Source: Pseudocitrobacter vendiensis (GTDB lineage: Bacteria; Pseudomonadota; Gammaproteobacteria; Enterobacterales; Enterobacteriaceae). From it: a stretch of 64,000 nt of DNA. The stretch's first letter is position 1, and each line of letters begins with the position of its first letter. This document shows, one piece after another, positions 1 to 9,722 of this stretch. Below the pieces are notes generated by a model. It worked only from the letters and a program-made list of their open reading frames with translations, made no database searches and had not been told where the DNA came from. The stretch lies in assembly GCF_943590815.1 (NCBI RefSeq), contig NZ_CALSBS010000006.1:167148-231147 (forward strand), written 5' to 3'. Position numbers and translations under genes: made by a program.

Positions 1-1668
1 CGGACGACGTTCGAACTTCCGGCTGGTTGCCGGTTGACCGAGGATGACGTAACCCATGTTCCCGGCGGATTCATGAGAAATCAGATCTTCCTGCTCGGTC
101 GGCATGAGATCGGGCAGCAGAATGTCGCAATATTTTGCCGACGCCGTCATGAAATGTTCGATGCCGACAATCATTTCGCACTTGCTGTCGTCCTGCAAAA
201 TCTCATGGGTGCGGCTGATATTACCGTTCTGGTTGATAAGCGTATTGCTGGCATAGCACCACATGAACTTAATCGGCACGTCGAGTTTATCTTTCCCGCG
301 CACGCCGTCGTGGATGGCGGTCATCTTCTCGCCGTGGTCAATAGCGTCCGGCCAGGTGAAGACAGAGATTTGTGTCTTCACCGGGTTATCGAGCATCGAG
401 AACCACTCCACGCCGAGATCCCAGGTACCTTCACGCACGCCGGAGTTCCCGCCGTTGATGCCGACGTTGCCCGTTAAAATGGACAGCATGGCGATGGCGC
501 GGGCGTTTTGCTCGCCGTTTGAGTGACGCTGCGGCCCCCAGCCCTGGCAGATGTAGGCCGGTTTTGCGCTACCGATTTCACGCGCCAGCTTAATGATTTT
601 ATCCGCCGGAATGCTGGTAATTTGCGCCGCCCATTCAGGCGTTTTCGCGATGCCATCGGGGCCATCACCCAGAATATAGGCTTTGTAGTGCGCATTACGC
701 GGGGCGCTGGCGGGCAGTGTTTTTTCGTCGTAGCCGACGCAGTATTTATCGAGGAAAGGTTGGTCGACAAGGTTTTCAGTGATTAACACCCAGGCGATTG
801 CCGCGGCCAGCGCGCCGTCGGTGCCAGGGCGAATCGGCAGCCACTCATCTTCACGTCCGGCAGCGGTGTCGTTATAGCGCGGGTCGATGACTATCATGCG
901 GGCATTCGAGCGTTCGCGCGCCTGTTCCACATAATAAGTGACGCCGCCGCCGCTCATGCGCGTTTCCGCCGGGTTGTTGCCGAACATCACCACCAGTTTG
1001 GTGTTAGCGATATCGTCCGGGCTATTGCCATCGTTGCTGCCGAACATGTAGCTCATGGCGGCGCTGATTTGTGCGGTACTGTAGCTGCCGTAACGGCTCA
1101 GGTAACCGCCGCATGAGTTCATCAGGCGATAAGGCACGTTAGAGTTGGTGATGTTGCCGCCGTCGACGCCGGTGCCGTAGAGCACGTGCACCGCTTCGTT
1201 ACCGTAATCTTTCAGAATGCGTTTCAGGTTATCGCCGATGGTGTCCAGCGCTTCATCCCACGAAATACGCTCGAATTTGCCTTCACCACGCTTACCGACG
1301 CGTTTCATCGGGTATTTCAGGCGATCCGGGTGATTCATTCGGCGGCGAATCGAGCGCCCGCGCAGACAGGCGCGAACCTGATGGTTGCCGTAGATATCTT
1401 CGCCAGTGGTGTCTGATTCCACCCAATAAACGCTGTCGTCTTTGACGTGAAGCCGTAACAGGCAGCGACTGCCGCAGTTTACGGTACACGAACTCCAGAC
1501 TGCTTTTTCCTCCACCGGCGCCAGTTTATCCGCCGCATTTGCGATGCGGGTAAATGGCAGTGTGAAGGCGCTGCTGGCGGCGGCCAGGCCGCCTATCGCG
1601 GAGGTTTTCACCAGATTTCGGCGGCTAATCTTCGCCGTCATAAGCGCCTCAGGCGCGATGATTTTCAT
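1..1668 (-). CDS. ynfF: YnfF-type DMSO/selenate reductase catalytic subunit, C-terminus beyond window
   Basis: The open frame gives 556 residues and runs off the left edge; E. coli YnfF is about 807 residues, so roughly the last 250 are missing. The N-terminus has a twin-arginine signal (SRRNLVK, residues 15-21) followed by a hydrophobic stretch. Cysteines C61, C65 and C69 in a CxxxCxxxC pattern, plus a later one in RACLRGRS, match the [4Fe-4S] site of DmsA-family molybdoenzymes. The family reduces S- or N-oxides (selenate in E. coli) on the periplasmic side with a bis-MGD cofactor, with electrons from menaquinol through YnfG/YnfH. Start ATG at 1668 follows ynfE by 67 bp on the same strand, giving an ynfEF operon. 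Strong likeness to the downstream paralogue YnfE indicates tandem duplication. Substrate is inferred from the family. Confidence 0.93.
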   Translation of the reverse strand, partial: MKIIAPEALMTAKISRRNLVKTSAIGGLAAASSAFTLPFTRIANAADKLAPVEEKAVWSSCTVNCGSRCLLRLHVKDDSVYWVESDTTGEDIYGNHQVRACLRGRSIRRRMNHPDRLKYPMKRVGKRGEGKFERISWDEALDTIGDNLKRILKDYGNEAVHVLYGTGVDGGNITNSNVPYRLMNSCGGYLSRYGSYSTAQISAAMSYMFGSNDGNSPDDIANTKLVVMFGNNPAETRMSGGGVTYYVEQARERSNARMIVIDPRYNDTAAGREDEWLPIRPGTDGALAAAIAWVLITENLVDQPFLDKYCVGYDEKTLPASAPRNAHYKAYILGDGPDGIAKTPEWAAQITSIPADKIIKLAREIGSAKPAYICQGWGPQRHSNGEQNARAIAMLSILTGNVGINGGNSGVREGTWDLGVEWFSMLDNPVKTQISVFTWPDAIDHGEKMTAIHDGVRGKDKLDVPIKFMWCYASNTLINQNGNISRTHEILQDDSKCEMIVGIEHFMTASAKYCDILLPDLMPTEQEDLISHESAGNMGYVILGQPATSRKFERRP

Positions 1669-1735
1669 AGTGACTCACTTATTTGCTTTTCCATAATTAA
1701 AACGCCCGAGCCAAAAGACACTCGGGCAAAACGCG

Positions 1736-4172
1736 TTATACCTTTTCGACTTGTACCAGATTGGTGTGCTGTGGATTACCTTTCGCCAGCGGGGAGGGGC
1801 GCTGAGTGGTGAGGGTGTTGACGCAGCCGCCGTGGTCGATTTTATCGCCCGTCATATTGGCATCATGCCACGCGCCCTGGCCCATGGCGCTGACGCCAGG
1901 CAGAATGCGTGGGGGTGACTTTTGCAGGAAGACGCACTTCACCACGATCGTTAAAGACGCGCACCATATCGCCGTTAGCGATCCCGCGCGGCTGCGCGTC
2001 GACCGGGTTAATCCACACTTCCTGACGGCAGGCGGCTTGTAATACATCCACGTTGCCGTAGCTGGAGTGCGTGCGGGCTTTATAGTGGAAACCGAACAGC
2101 TGAAGCGGGAACTGGCTGCGTTTCGGGTCGTCCCAACCTTCGAAGGTGGAGGCATAAACGGGAAGCGGGCTGATGACCTCATCTTTTTGCAGCTCCCAGC
2201 TGTTGGCGATTTTCGCCAGACGGCTGGAGTAAATCTCAATTTTTCCGGACGGCGTTTTCAGCGGGTTCGCTTGCGGATCGTCGCGGAAGGCTTTATACGC
2301 AACAAAATGGCCGTTCGGATCTTTACGCTTATAGATCCCCATCTTTTTCAGCGCATTATAAGAGGGTAGCGCAGGGTCTTTGGCTTCCATTTTGGCGTAA
2401 AGATAGCGTAGCCACTCTTCCTGAGTGCGCCCTTCGGTGAAGCGCTGGTGGATATCCGGGCCCAGACGCTTTGCGACTTCGCTGGTGATCCAGTAGATAG
2501 GTTTACGCTCAAATTTTGGCGCGGTGGCGGGCTGGATGAAAATCAGGTAGCCCATATTCCCGGCGTAATCGTTGGGAATAATGTCTTCCTGTTCAACGGT
2601 CATCAGGTCAGGCAGCAGAATATCGGCGTACTTCGCCGATGAGGTCATAAAGTTCTCGATAACCACAATCATTTCGCACTTTGACTCATCCTGTAAAATG
2701 TCATGGGTGCGGTTGATATCGGAATGCTGATTGGTAATGGTGTTACCCGCGTAGTTCCAGATGAACTTGATAGGCACATCAAGTTTTTCTTTGCCACGTA
2801 CACCATCGCGCAGGGCGGTCATTTCCGGGCCGTGGTCGATGGCATCCGTCCAGCTAAAGCAGGAGATTTGCGTTTTCACCGGGTTTTCCGGCAATGGCAT
2901 ACGTTCGATGGTAATGGTGTAGGTTGATTCTCGCGCGCCGCTGTTACCACCGTTGATGCCCACATTACCGGTAAGAATGGGAAGCATCGCGATCGCGCGG
3001 GACGTTTGTTCGCCGTTAGCCTGACGCTGTGGCCCCCAGCCCTGGCAAATATACGCAGGTTTAGCCGTGCCAATTTCACGGGCGAGCTTAATAATGCGAT
3101 CGACAGGAATGCCGGTAATATGCGAGGCCCACGCCGGGGTTTTGGCGATACCGTCCTCGCCCTGGCCGAGAATATATGCCTTATAATGGCCGTTCGCAGG
3201 CGCATCTTCTGGTAGTGTTTTCTCGTCGTAACCGACGCAATATTTATCAAGGAAAGGCTGATCAACCAGATTTTCGTTAATCAACACCCAGGCAATTCCC
3301 GCCACCAGCGCAGCATCGGTACCGGGGCGAATGGGGATCCACTCATCTTCACGGCCCGCGGCGGTATCGGTATAACGAGGATCGATAACGATCATGCGCG
3401 CATTTGAGCGTTCACGCGCTTGTTCAAGAAAATAAGTAATCCCGCCGCCGCTCATACGCGTTTCCGCTGGATTATTGCCGAACATCACCACCAGTTTGGT
3501 GTTTTCGATATCGGAGGTGCTGTTGCCTTCGTTTGACCCGTAGGTGTAGGGCATCGCCGCCGCGATTTGAGCGGTGCTGTAGGTGCCATAGTGACTGAGA
3601 AAACCGCCATAGCAGTTCATCAGGCGGGCAACTAACGAAGCGTAGGGGGAGGAACGGGTAATATTGCCGCCGACGATCCCGGAGGTGTAGTTGATATACA
3701 CCGCTTCGTTACCGTATTCATGCACCACTTTTTTCAGGCTATTGGTGATGGTATCCAGCGCTTCATCCCAGCTGATGCGCTCAAATTTACCTTCTCCGCG
3801 TTTACCTACGCGTTTCATGGGGTAATTAAGGCGGTCCGGATGATTGATTCGGCGTCGGATCGAGCGCCCACGCAGGCAGGCGCGTACCTGGTGATCGCCA
3901 TACACATCATCACCGGTGTTATCCGTTTCAACCCAGTACACTTCGTCATCGCGCACGTGCAGACGTAAAGCGCAGCGGCTGCCGCAGTTGACGGAGCAGG
4001 CGCCCCAAACGACTTTGTCTTCGGGCTGATTTGCGGATGAAACTGCGGCGGCGGCAGGATGTAAGGCAAAAGGAAGAGATAATCCCCCCGCGACCAGGGC
4101 CAGTGAGCCTGCGGCTGAGGATTTGATAAGCGTCCGCCGGCTTATCCCGGCGGGAGATTCCGTTGTTGACAT
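1736..4172 (-). pseudogene. ynfE: YnfE-type DMSO/selenate reductase, frameshifted near the 3' end
   Basis: Translation from 4172 gives a DmsA-family molybdoenzyme with a Tat signal (ISRRTLIK near residue 9), CxxxCxxxC iron-sulfur cysteines in the N-terminal part (WGACSVNCGSRC) and the RACLRGRS block. After about 755 residues it leaves the family sequence and stops at 1863. The expected C-terminus (RILPGVSAMGQGAW onward, ending at 1736) continues in another frame. The switch falls at a run of five G (1911-1915): four would restore the frame and give about 811 residues, near the 808 of E. coli YnfE. The rest is undamaged, so this may be a recent mutation, phase variation or a sequencing error. 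If real, the C-terminal part of the cofactor-binding domain IV is lost. Confidence 0.88.
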
Positions 4173-4269
4173 CGCTCACTCCATTATTATTTTGTTTAAT
4201 TAATTTCAAAGTGAAATTAAATACCGGCTAATGGTGAGCGGATCATACATATTAAGGAGTAGGAAAGAA

Positions 4270-4294
4270 TTATCCCTGGTCAAACCAGGGATAA
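4270..4294 (-). terminator. Hairpin after ynfD
   Basis: An 11-bp perfect inverted repeat (TTATCCCTGGT with a 3-nt loop) lies just past the ynfD stop, followed on the minus strand by a short T-rich stretch. It should end ynfD transcription before the ynfE promoter. Confidence 0.7.
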
Positions 4295-4315
4295 TATTTG
4301 ATGACAGCTACGATT

Positions 4316-4585
4316 TTATTGTGCGTCGCTGGAAGGGGCGTTGTCGCTGCGGGTATAGATAATTTTAAAGGTGTCGTTGGCGCAGTGGCCGACAACCTGA
4401 GCGCCTGGCTGGTCCGCCTGATCGTTTGGCACGATATCCAGTGAAAATGCGCTTTCGGCAACGCCGTTGTTGATGATTTTTTGTTGAATATCACTCCTGA
4501 CACGTTCACATGAGTCAGGTGCCGCCAGCGCGGGCGCGGCGGCTCCGGCCAACAGAAACGCGAGTAACCAGCGTGAAGATCTCAT
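4316..4585 (-). CDS. ynfD: Small secreted protein YnfD (DUF1161)
   Basis: 89 residues. A start at 4585 is preferred because AAAAGGAG lies just upstream and it gives a clean Sec signal peptide (RSSRWLLAFLLAGAAAPALA). The mature part has two conserved cysteines (PDSCERV and VVGHCAND) typical of the YnfD/DUF1161 family, which would form a disulfide in the periplasm. Molecular function is unknown. It lies between ynfE and divergent ynfC as in E. coli. A longer upstream frame (to 4714) overlaps the ynfC promoter and is not favoured. Confidence 0.88.
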   Translation of the reverse strand: MRSSRWLLAFLLAGAAAPALAAPDSCERVRSDIQQKIINNGVAESAFSLDIVPNDQADQPGAQVVGHCANDTFKIIYTRSDNAPSSDAQ

Positions 4586-4686
4586 GGCAATCTCCTTTTT
4601 GAAATGTAAATCAAGTATAGCAAAGCTAGTGTAAATAACTGTATTTGCTAATATGATTGAGAAAATTCCCCAAAAAGGATCCTGGC

Positions 4687-5397
4687 GTGAAGAGACTTCT
4701 GTTGCTGACCCCATTTATAGCGCTACTTGCAGCCTGCGATAAAAATGACTCGCCAGCCGCATTTTCACCAGAAATGGCGAGCTTTTCTAATGAGTTTGAT
4801 TTCGATCCGCTGCGCGGGCCGGTTAAAGATTTTAGCCAGACGCTAATGAATGAAAAGGGCGAGGTGGCAAAGCGGGTTAGCGGGCAGATGTCCGAAGAGG
4901 GCTGCTTCGACGTGCTGGAGTTTCATGACCTGGAAAATAACACCGGGGCGACGCTGGTGCTGGACGCCAATTATTACGTCGATGGCATGACCCAGGAAAA
5001 ACGCGTGCGGTTGCAGGGTAAATGTCAGCTGGCGGAATTACCGTCTGCGGGCGTTGCCTGGGAAACAAACGACGATGGCTTTGTGGTGAAATCACTCAGC
5101 AAGGAACGTGAAGTGAATTATCAGTATGACAGTGAAGGATATCCGCTGGGTAAAACGTCGCTCACGAAGGGAAATACGCTGGCGGTATTATCTACGCCAT
5201 CAGACGATCCGCGTAAAAAGCTCGATTACACCTCCGTCAGCCTGCTGAATAAGCAGCCGGTTGGTAACGTTAAACAGAGCTGTGATTATGACCGGCATGA
5301 TAATCCGGTTAGCTGCGACCTCGAGGTCGTCGATATGAGCGTGAACCCGGCGGTCACGCTCCGCTATACGATTAAAAACGTGATTGATTATTACTGA
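4687..5397 (+). CDS. ynfC: Lipoprotein YnfC (UPF0257)
   Basis: 236 residues from a GTG at 4687; an AAAGGA motif lies about 9 nt upstream and this start gives a short lipoprotein signal ([16 protein letters not shown]) whose LAAC is a good lipobox. The remainder matches YnfC throughout (for example the block [17 protein letters not shown]). Lipidated and exported by family; no function is known. Its 3' end overlaps the convergent speG stop by 7 bp, so antisense interference between the two mRNAs is possible. Confidence 0.88.
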   Translation: MKRLLLLTPFIALLAACDKNDSPAAFSPEMASFSNEFDFDPLRGPVKDFSQTLMNEKGEVAKRVSGQMSEEGCFDVLEFHDLENNTGATLVLDANYYVDGMTQEKRVRLQGKCQLAELPSAGVAWETNDDGFVVKSLSKEREVNYQYDSEGYPLGKTSLTKGNTLAVLSTPSDDPRKKLDYTSVSLLNKQPVGNVKQSCDYDRHDNPVSCDLEVVDMSVNPAVTLRYTIKNVIDYY

Positions 5398-5951
5398 GCC
5401 GTCGGCTTCAGTAATCCGGGCGACGGTGTTTTGTGCATCGCCATATATTGATGCTGGAACAGACACATGCGGATGGTGTTTCGGTACTCGCCGTTGATAA
5501 AGAATTCGTGAATCAGCTCGCCTTCCACCATAAAACCGAGTTTGCGATAGATATGAATCGCTTTTTCGTTTTCTTTATCGACAATCAGGTAAAGCTTATA
5601 CAGGTTAAGCACCGTAAAGCCGTAATCCATCGCCAGTTTTGCCGCTTTCGAGGCTAACCCTTTACCCTGGTGTTCCGGCGAAATAATAATCTGAAATTCC
5701 GCGCGGCGGTGAACGTGGTTAATTTCGACTAATTCGACCAGGCCCGCTTTCTCACCGTTGCACTCCACCACAAAACGACGTTCGCTTTGATCGTGAATGT
5801 GCTTGTCATAGAGATCGGAGAGTTCAACAAACGCTTCGTAGGGCTCTTCAAACCAGTAACGCATGACGCTGGCGTTATTATCGAGCTGGTGGACAAAGCG
5901 GAGGTCTTCGCGTTCGAGCGGACGAAGTCTGACGTTACTGGCGTCACTCAT
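5391..5951 (-). CDS. speG: Spermidine N1-acetyltransferase
   Basis: 186 residues, the same length as E. coli SpeG. A GNAT-fold enzyme that acetylates spermidine and spermine with acetyl-CoA in the cytoplasm, detoxifying excess polyamine. The acetyl-CoA pyrophosphate loop is visible as [17 protein letters not shown], and the allosteric polyamine-site region [11 protein letters not shown] is intact. Start ATG at 5951 matches the E. coli N-terminus ([15 protein letters not shown]). The polyamine theme recurs at 55-58 kb, where dat-ddc would make 1,3-diaminopropane. Confidence 0.96.
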   Translation of the reverse strand: MSDASNVRLRPLEREDLRFVHQLDNNASVMRYWFEEPYEAFVELSDLYDKHIHDQSERRFVVECNGEKAGLVELVEINHVHRRAEFQIIISPEHQGKGLASKAAKLAMDYGFTVLNLYKLYLIVDKENEKAIHIYRKLGFMVEGELIHEFFINGEYRNTIRMCLFQHQYMAMHKTPSPGLLKPTAQ

Positions 5952-6028
5952 GTGAAATCCTTTCAGGCTGACTATGGGATAAAAAGGGGAAAAGGGCGCA
6001 AACACGCCCAACAACTATAGGTTAACAA

Positions 6029-6370
6029 CTAGGGGTTAACGACGCGACCCGTGCGGCGGTCAAGGCAGCGCAGAGTATTGGGTTCCCAGTACGCGTTCAC
6101 GTTAGCGCTCTGCTGGCATTTATCGCGGGAATCGAAAGCGGCATCTTCTTTATCCCACTCTTTCTCAACGCGAGTATTAACCTTATTACGCAGCGAACGG
6201 GTATCATTCCACTGCTCTTTATCCATCGCGGCATCCTGACGCGTCTGGGCGTTATCACCCGATTCAATAATCAATTTGCTGGTGTTAGCAGAGGCCGACG
6301 CTGTATACATAATCGCGCCCAGTGCCAGCATCGCCGTCAGGCACAAGCGTTTGCCAGATGTCATATTCAT
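6029..6370 (-). CDS. ynfB: Secreted protein YnfB (DUF1283)
   Basis: 113 residues, identical in length to E. coli YnfB. An N-terminal Sec signal ([22 protein letters not shown]) precedes a charged mature domain with conserved cysteines in RDKCQQS and [11 protein letters not shown]. Family function is unknown; probably a small periplasmic protein. It is read towards speG with a 77-bp gap and could be co-transcribed with it. Start is either 6370 or the in-frame ATG two codons on. Confidence 0.9.
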   Translation of the reverse strand: MNMTSGKRLCLTAMLALGAIMYTASASANTSKLIIESGDNAQTRQDAAMDKEQWNDTRSLRNKVNTRVEKEWDKEDAAFDSRDKCQQSANVNAYWEPNTLRCLDRRTGRVVNP

Positions 6371-6509
6371 TGCAGATTCCTTTGGCGTAACTAAAACTGC
6401 TAAGAGTTTACTACAACTCGATTCAGCGGCATACCCACGGGAAAAACAGGGTCGCCTTCAGCGGATTATCCCGTATCATCGTTAAACCAATCTTAACGCT
6501 GCGACAATA

Positions 6510-6836
6510 ATGTTAAAAACATCCTTACTTTTCTTTGCGACGGCACTGTGTGAAATCCTTGGCTGCTACCTTCCCTGGTTATGGCTTAAACGTGGTGCGA
6601 CCCCCTTGCTGCTTATTCCTGCCGCACTGGCGTTGGCGATGTTTGTCTGGCTGTTGACCCTGCATCCTACCGCCAGCGGGCGAGTCTATGCCGCGTATGG
6701 CGGCGTGTATATTCTCACTGCGCTTATCTGGCTGCGGGTGGTGGATGGCGTCAAACTCTCCATGTATGACTGGGCAGGCGCGGGCGTGGCGTTCTGCGGC
6801 ATGCTGATTATTGTGGCGGGATGGGGGCGGGGGTGA
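6510..6836 (+). CDS. ynfA: Inner membrane protein YnfA (SMR-like UPF0060)
   Basis: 108 residues with four hydrophobic segments (about 5-25, 32-50, 60-80 and 86-106), matching YnfA of the small multidrug resistance superfamily. Work on Shigella YnfA supports an efflux role, and the conserved membrane glutamate ([14 protein letters not shown]) is present near residue 15. Divergent from ynfB. Its stop is followed immediately by the truncated higB remnant, so the right boundary of ynfA is a recombination junction. Confidence 0.93.
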   Translation: MLKTSLLFFATALCEILGCYLPWLWLKRGATPLLLIPAALALAMFVWLLTLHPTASGRVYAAYGGVYILTALIWLRVVDGVKLSMYDWAGAGVAFCGMLIIVAGWGRG

Positions 6837-6914
6837 TGTACGATATTCGTCAAATTTCCTGGCACTCATAGGGAATACGACAAGATTGATGCAGAGACCG
6901 TGGAGCTTGAATGA
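6837..6914 (+). pseudogene. 3' remnant of a HigB-type toxin gene
   Basis: The frame between a TGA at 6834 and a stop at 6912-6914 reads CTIFVKFPGTHREYDKID followed by AETVELE. This is the C-terminus of RelE-superfamily HigB toxins (typically ...FVGTHAEYDRIDAETV). About 25 of roughly 100 residues remain, there is no start, and the piece abuts the end of ynfA. Its stop overlaps the ATG of the downstream antitoxin gene, the usual higBA arrangement. Identification rests on recalled family consensus. Confidence 0.7.
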
Positions 6915-7279
6915 TGAATATGCAACTAAAACCCATCAGGAATGAAGAAGAGTACGAGGCTGCGCTCCGTACTGTTTCACCCATGTTTGACAATGAACCC
7001 GCGCAAGGGGCTCCTGAGGGGGATTATTTCGAGGTGATGTGCCTTCTCATTGAAGAGTATGAGAAGAAACATTATCCAATAGCGCCTCCCGATCCCATTG
7101 AGGCGATCACGTTTCGGATGGAACAGCAAGGGCTCAGTATTAAAGATCTGGAGCCTGCGATTGGTAAATCTAATCGCGTTTATGAAGTTCTCGCAGGTAC
7201 ACGAAATTTGACCCTACCGATGATACGGCGGTTACATACTCAGCTTGGCATTCCACTTCAGAGTCTAATTGGTGTTTGA
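6911..7279 (+). CDS. higA: Orphan HigA-type antitoxin / XRE-like regulator
   Basis: 122 residues. The block PIAPPDPIEAITFRMEQQGL followed by a helix-turn-helix (DLEPAIGKSNRVYEVLAGTRNLTLPMIRRLH fold region, about 80-115) is characteristic of the HigA antitoxins that lie behind HigB mRNA interferases. These neutralise the toxin and repress their own promoter. Here the toxin is reduced to a fragment, so the gene is an orphan; it may act as an anti-toxin against HigB elsewhere or as a relic. An intrinsic terminator follows. Start could be 6911 or 6914. Confidence 0.82.
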   Translation: MMNMQLKPIRNEEEYEAALRTVSPMFDNEPAQGAPEGDYFEVMCLLIEEYEKKHYPIAPPDPIEAITFRMEQQGLSIKDLEPAIGKSNRVYEVLAGTRNLTLPMIRRLHTQLGIPLQSLIGV

Positions 7280-7300
7280 TACGCACAAGAGTGTGTACCA

Positions 7301-7330
7301 AAGGGGCGCTTACTTACAGCGCCCTTTTTT
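7301..7330 (+). terminator. Intrinsic terminator after higA
   Basis: GGGGCGC / GCGCCC stem with an 8-nt loop followed by six T. It separates higA from the rspA promoter. Confidence 0.85.
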
Positions 7331-7427
7331 GTGATCTCGATAGTCATTTTTTGATCATAATACTTGTATGGTAGTAGCTCAGTTGTGTAATTTAGCGCCA
7401 TTAACCGATGAGATGTAAGGATTGAAG
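7331..7427 (+). promoter_or_regulatory. rspA promoter region, likely RspR-controlled
   Basis: Intergenic DNA ahead of rspA containing TTGATCATAATACTTGTATG near 7351-7370. A similar TAGTATGGCAAT occurs ahead of ydfI near 11243. The GntR regulator RspR is known to repress rspAB in E. coli; a common GTATGG core in both promoters is what can be seen, the operator assignment is inference. Confidence 0.45.
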
Positions 7428-8642
7428 ATGAAGATCACAGGAGCTGAAGTTTTTGTTACCTGCCCGGGGCGAAATTTTGTCACGTTGAAAATTACCACAT
7501 CTGACGGGCTTGTAGGCTACGGCGATGCCACCCTGAACGGGCGTGAGCTTTCCGTTGCCTCATATCTGAAGGATCACCTGTGCCCACAGTTGATTGGGCG
7601 CGATGCACACCGTATCGAAGACATCTGGCAGTTCTTTTATAAAGGCGCGTACTGGCGTCGTGGCCCGGTCACCATGTCGGCGATTTCTGCTGTGGATATG
7701 GCCTTGTGGGATATCAAAGCAAAAGCCGCAAATATGCCCCTTTATCAGTTGTTGGGTGGGGCATCGCGCGACGGTGTGATGGTTTATTGCCATACCACGG
7801 GTCACACGATCGATGATGTGCTGGATGATTACGCGCGCCATAAAGAGATGGGGTTCAAAGCCATTCGCGTACAGTGTGGTGTGCCGGGAATGAAGACGAC
7901 CTACGGGATGTCAAAAGGAAAAGGGCTGGCTTATGAACCGGCAACCAAGGGGCAATGGCCAGAAGAGCAGTTGTGGTCAACAGAGAAGTACCTCGACTTC
8001 ACACCGAAGCTGTTTGATGCCGTGCGTAGCAAGTTTGGTTTTGACGAACACCTGCTACATGACATGCATCATCGCCTGACACCGATTGAAGCCGCGCGCT
8101 TCGGTAAAAGCGTGGAAGACTATCGCCTGTTCTGGATGGAAGATCCCACTCCGGCAGAGAATCAGGAATGTTTTCGCCTGATTCGTCAGCATACGGTAAC
8201 GCCTATTGCAGTCGGTGAAGTCTTCAACAGTATCTGGGACTGTAAACAGCTTATTGAAGAGCAATTAATCGATTATATCCGCACAACTATCACTCACGCG
8301 GGTGGGATTACGGGTATGCGCCGCATTGCGGACTTCGCCTCACTTTATCAGGTACGTACGGGCTCGCATGGTCCATCCGACCTGTCACCGGTATGCATGG
8401 CCGCTGCACTGCATTTTGACCTGTGGGTGCCAAACTTTGGCGTTCAGGAATATATGGGCTATTCCGAGCAAATGCTGGAAGTCTTCCCGCATAACTGGAC
8501 CTTCGACAACGGCTATATGCATCCGGGCGATAAGCCGGGACTGGGTATTGAGTTTGACGAAAAGCTGGCGGCGAAATATCCGTATGATCCGGCGTACTTG
8601 CCGGTAGCGCGTCTGGAAGATGGCACTCTGTGGAACTGGTAA
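7428..8642 (+). CDS. rspA: Mannonate-dehydratase family enzyme RspA
   Basis: 404 residues from the ATG at 7428 (TAAGGA upstream), the length of E. coli RspA. Enolase-superfamily protein of the D-mannonate dehydratase group. The three acidic metal ligands sit in LHDMHH, WMEDPTP and VGEVFN, and HGPSDLSP carries the C-terminal histidine. The family dehydrates sugar acids such as D-mannonate to 2-keto-3-deoxy-gluconate, though E. coli RspA has low activity. It heads an rspA-rspB-transporter run, consistent with sugar-acid use. Confidence 0.94.
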   Translation: MKITGAEVFVTCPGRNFVTLKITTSDGLVGYGDATLNGRELSVASYLKDHLCPQLIGRDAHRIEDIWQFFYKGAYWRRGPVTMSAISAVDMALWDIKAKAANMPLYQLLGGASRDGVMVYCHTTGHTIDDVLDDYARHKEMGFKAIRVQCGVPGMKTTYGMSKGKGLAYEPATKGQWPEEQLWSTEKYLDFTPKLFDAVRSKFGFDEHLLHDMHHRLTPIEAARFGKSVEDYRLFWMEDPTPAENQECFRLIRQHTVTPIAVGEVFNSIWDCKQLIEEQLIDYIRTTITHAGGITGMRRIADFASLYQVRTGSHGPSDLSPVCMAAALHFDLWVPNFGVQEYMGYSEQMLEVFPHNWTFDNGYMHPGDKPGLGIEFDEKLAAKYPYDPAYLPVARLEDGTLWNW

Positions 8643-8656
8643 GGAAGGAATAAAAA

Positions 8657-9673
8657 ATGAAAAGTATTGTTGTTCAACAACCCAATGAGCTTGTCATTGA
8701 AGAACGTCCATTGCCAGCACCTGGTGTGGGAGAAGTACGTGTAAAAATCAGTCTGGCAGGTATTTGCGGCTCAGATAGTCATATTTATCGTGGGCATAAT
8801 CCTTTCGCGAAATACTCACGCGTCATTGGTCATGAGTTTTTTGGCATCGTTGATGCGGTAGGTGAAGGGGTTACGGATAAATTACAGGGTCAACGTGTAT
8901 GCGTCGATCCCGTTATCAGTTGTGGTCATTGTTATCCCTGCTCAGTAGGCAAGCCTAATGTCTGTACATCACTGGTTGTTCTCGGTGTCCATCGTGATGG
9001 TGGATTCAGTGAATATGCTGTTGTCCCGGCGAAGAATGCCTGGGTTGTTGCCCCGACGATTGCCGATCATCATGCGGTAATGGTCGAGCCATTCACAATT
9101 GCGGCGAATGTCACCGGCCAGGTGGAACCACGTAAAGAGGATATCGCACTGATTTATGGTGCTGGCCCGATGGGCCTGACAACGCTGCAGGCATTAAAAA
9201 ATGTTTACCAGGTCAAGCAAGTCATTGTGGTTGACCGAATTGATGAACGATTAGCAATGGCTGAAAAGAATGGTGCAGACTGGGTAATCAATAACAGTAC
9301 GCTGTCATTGCCGTCGTTACTTGAAGAGAAGGGAATCAAGCCGACGCTGATCGTTGATGCCGCCTGCCATCCTTCAATTTTACAGGAGGCCATTACGCTG
9401 GCTTCACCCGCGGCACGGATTGTGCTCATGGGGTTCTCGAGCGAGCCATCCACCGTTGTTCAGCAGGCGATTACCGGGAAAGAGATCTCTATTTATACCT
9501 CAAGACTTAATGCCAATAAATTTCCTGTTGTACTGGAGTGGCTGGAAAATGGACTTATTGACCCAGACAAATTAATTACTCACCGCTTTAATTACACCCA
9601 GGTCAGTGAGGCCATAGAGTTATTCGAGAAAGATCAAAAATCGTGCTGCAAGGTGTTATTAACCTTCAACTAA
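8657..9673 (+). CDS. rspB: Zinc-type alcohol/polyol dehydrogenase RspB
   Basis: 338 residues, medium-chain dehydrogenase. Catalytic zinc ligands in GICGSD and GHEFFG, structural-zinc cysteines in CGHCYPC followed by a further Cys, and the Rossmann loop GAGPMGL are present. Family members oxidise L-idonate, L-gulonate or similar sugar acids with NAD(P). It starts 14 bp after rspA, so the two are co-transcribed; the pair probably interconverts a hexonate before the dehydratase step. Exact substrate not deducible. Confidence 0.93.
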   Translation: MKSIVVQQPNELVIEERPLPAPGVGEVRVKISLAGICGSDSHIYRGHNPFAKYSRVIGHEFFGIVDAVGEGVTDKLQGQRVCVDPVISCGHCYPCSVGKPNVCTSLVVLGVHRDGGFSEYAVVPAKNAWVVAPTIADHHAVMVEPFTIAANVTGQVEPRKEDIALIYGAGPMGLTTLQALKNVYQVKQVIVVDRIDERLAMAEKNGADWVINNSTLSLPSLLEEKGIKPTLIVDAACHPSILQEAITLASPAARIVLMGFSSEPSTVVQQAITGKEISIYTSRLNANKFPVVLEWLENGLIDPDKLITHRFNYTQVSEAIELFEKDQKSCCKVLLTFN

Positions 9674-9722
9674 TAACAATAATTAACATGCGATTAAGTT
9701 GTACGCATCCTAACGTTTAGAG

